Source: CAVHIG01 sp963636105 (GTDB lineage Bacteria > Bacillota > Clostridia > Peptostreptococcales > Anaerovoracaceae). From it: a DNA stretch of 23,747 bases. Below the pieces are notes generated by a model. It saw only the letters and a program-made list of their open reading frames with translations, did not search any database and was not told where the DNA came from. Shown piece by piece: positions 22,845 to 23,747 of the stretch. Within the stretch, counting starts at the first letter, position 1. Each line of letters starts with the position of its first letter. The translations under genes and the position numbers were made by a program. Location: NCBI GenBank assembly GCA_963636105.1, contig CAVHIG010000028.1, positions 1 to 23,747 of the forward strand, written 5' to 3'.

Positions 22845-23640
22845 CTATTCTGTCTGATTTGCCACATTCTCGACAAATCTCATCAGCATAGCTGCTGATT
22901 CTGCCCTTGTGGCATTGCCGCGAGGCACGATGGTCGTATCCGTCCTGCCCTTTACAAGTCCCTGAGCATTCGCCCACTTGAGCGAATCCATAGCCCATGA
23001 GCCTATCTCGTTTTCATCTGTATAAGCTGACAAATCGTTCATCTTTGAAACATCGTAGGCCTTGAACTGAGAATACCTATACAGCATCGCCGCAAGCTCC
23101 TGCCTTGTAATTTTATCGTTCGGTTTGAATGTGCCGTCGGCGTATCCTTTGACTATGCCGTTGCCGCTTGCCCATGCGACAGCGTCCGTCACCGGACTTC
23201 CGCCTGCACAAAGTGTTACGGATTTGATCTTGCTTAGCTCGGAATTACTGAGCATCATCATCTTCTCGGTTGCATTTCCATCCTCATCAACGGCCTTTAT
23301 CGTAAGCACGATACTGTCCTTTGTGCCTGCGCCCGTAAGCGGCAGATAACAGTCCATAAGCCCGTCCTTGAATATCTTTCCTGTAGGCGTTACGGCTGTG
23401 CCGTCTATCTTAAAGGTATATTTTGCATCGCTTTCTGCCACGCCTTTTACATGGAGCTTGTCACCGCTGAAGGTTCCGCCGCTTATCGGCGACTCAAGCA
23501 GAATTACCGGAGCCGTAGTATCCACACTGACCGTCTCGCGTGCCATGGACTTGTCACCCTTGCTATTTACCGCATGGAATTCCAAAGTATGCTCGCCTGA
23601 GACTAAATGTAAATAGTTTTTTGATAATTTCTTCAAAAAA
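22845..23640 (-). pseudogene. 5'-truncated SLH-domain surface protein
   Basis: About 255 residues of recognisable protein, from SGEHTLEFHAVNSKGDKS onward, form an Ig-like module (VSVDTTAPVILLESPISGG) and a second beta module. Two C-terminal SLH modules follow (TDAVAWASGNGIVKGYADGTFKPNDKITRQELAAML; IGSWAMDSLKWANAQGLVKGRTDTTIVPRGNATRAESAAMLMRF). The expected signal peptide and upstream part are missing. The frame stays open to a TTG at 23654, but the residues there (KENNFLKKLSKNYL) are AT-rich, unlike the module, and no ribosome site or secretion signal is present. It therefore looks like the tail of a larger gene cut off at about 23600-23640. The two intact SLH proteins in this window carry SLH modules at the N terminus instead. 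Confidence 0.75.
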
Positions 23641-23747
23641 TTATTCTCTTTCAACCTCTTTTCGAATCAGACGCTTGATTTTATCCTTGGCTGTTTCCTT
23701 GGTTTCTGGATTGAAATGAATCAATGCCGTATAGATTGCACCGTCTA
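23641..23747 (-). CDS. 3' end of an unidentified gene (partial)
   Basis: Reading from the window edge, 34 codons end at TAA (23641-23643); the peptide includes GAIYTALIHFNPETKETA and DKIKRLIRKEVERE. The charged helical end resembles the tail of many proteins and I do not recognise the family. Its position directly against the broken SLH gene makes a mobile-element gene a reasonable guess, but nothing in these 34 residues proves it. The 5' part lies outside the window. Confidence 0.45.
   Translation of the reverse strand, partial: DGAIYTALIHFNPETKETAKDKIKRLIRKEVERE

Overview
The window looks like a chromosomal segment of a moderate-GC, anaerobic, Gram-positive-type bacterium (Bacillota, probably class Clostridia). 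Supporting signs are RNase M5 next to RsmA, a DivIC/FtsB-type division protein, a lipoteichoic-acid-synthase-type membrane enzyme, S-layer-homology (SLH) proteins, strong AGGAGG-type ribosome sites and a Na+-pumping decarboxylase. An Anaerovoracaceae-like genus would fit, but I cannot establish that from sequence alone.

Layout. 1-359: a ~120-nt imperfect inverted repeat, then the aroA leader with a large dyad. 360-1619: aroA (+), closed by a bidirectional terminator. 1732-6583: two SLH surface-protein genes (-), the larger ending in a 39-nt tandem repeat. 6760-7358: a HicA/HicB toxin-antitoxin pair (-) with its own promoter and operator-like dyad. 7602-11180: a four-gene Na+-translocating oxaloacetate decarboxylase operon (-; order gamma, biotin carrier, beta, alpha). 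A divergent LysR regulator (+, 11587-12531) follows, and the 406-nt gap between them holds a good sigma-A promoter and three dyads. 12605-16647: a translationally coupled operon (-) of a DivIC/FtsB-like protein, rnmV, rsmA and an LtaS-like gene. 16789-18429: a RocB-like M20 peptidase (-). 18430-19003: a gene-free stretch with a 40-nt tandem repeat, then a near-consensus promoter leading into a terminator-like hairpin. 19004-20623: a YtcJ-like amidohydrolase (+). 20766-22608: a DapF-family epimerase and a D-cysteine desulfhydrase/ACC deaminase-family PLP enzyme (-). 22845-23640: a beheaded SLH protein gene whose 5' end is replaced by AT-rich DNA and the 3' end of an unidentified gene.

How genes work together. 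OadG, the biotin carrier, OadB and OadA together would couple oxaloacetate decarboxylation to Na+ export, probably under the divergent LysR regulator. The 12.6-16.6 kb operon groups division, rRNA maturation and modification (RNase M5 and RsmA) and envelope polymer synthesis. The SLH proteins are surface-layer or wall-associated. DapF-like and PLP enzymes form a candidate amino-acid racemase/lyase pair.

The most unusual pattern is an 11-nt word, GC(A/C)GTTTCCGC, occurring 12 times on both strands. It falls in three codon phases inside genes and also in non-coding DNA, including the 40-nt tandem repeat, so selection or spread at the DNA level is plausible.
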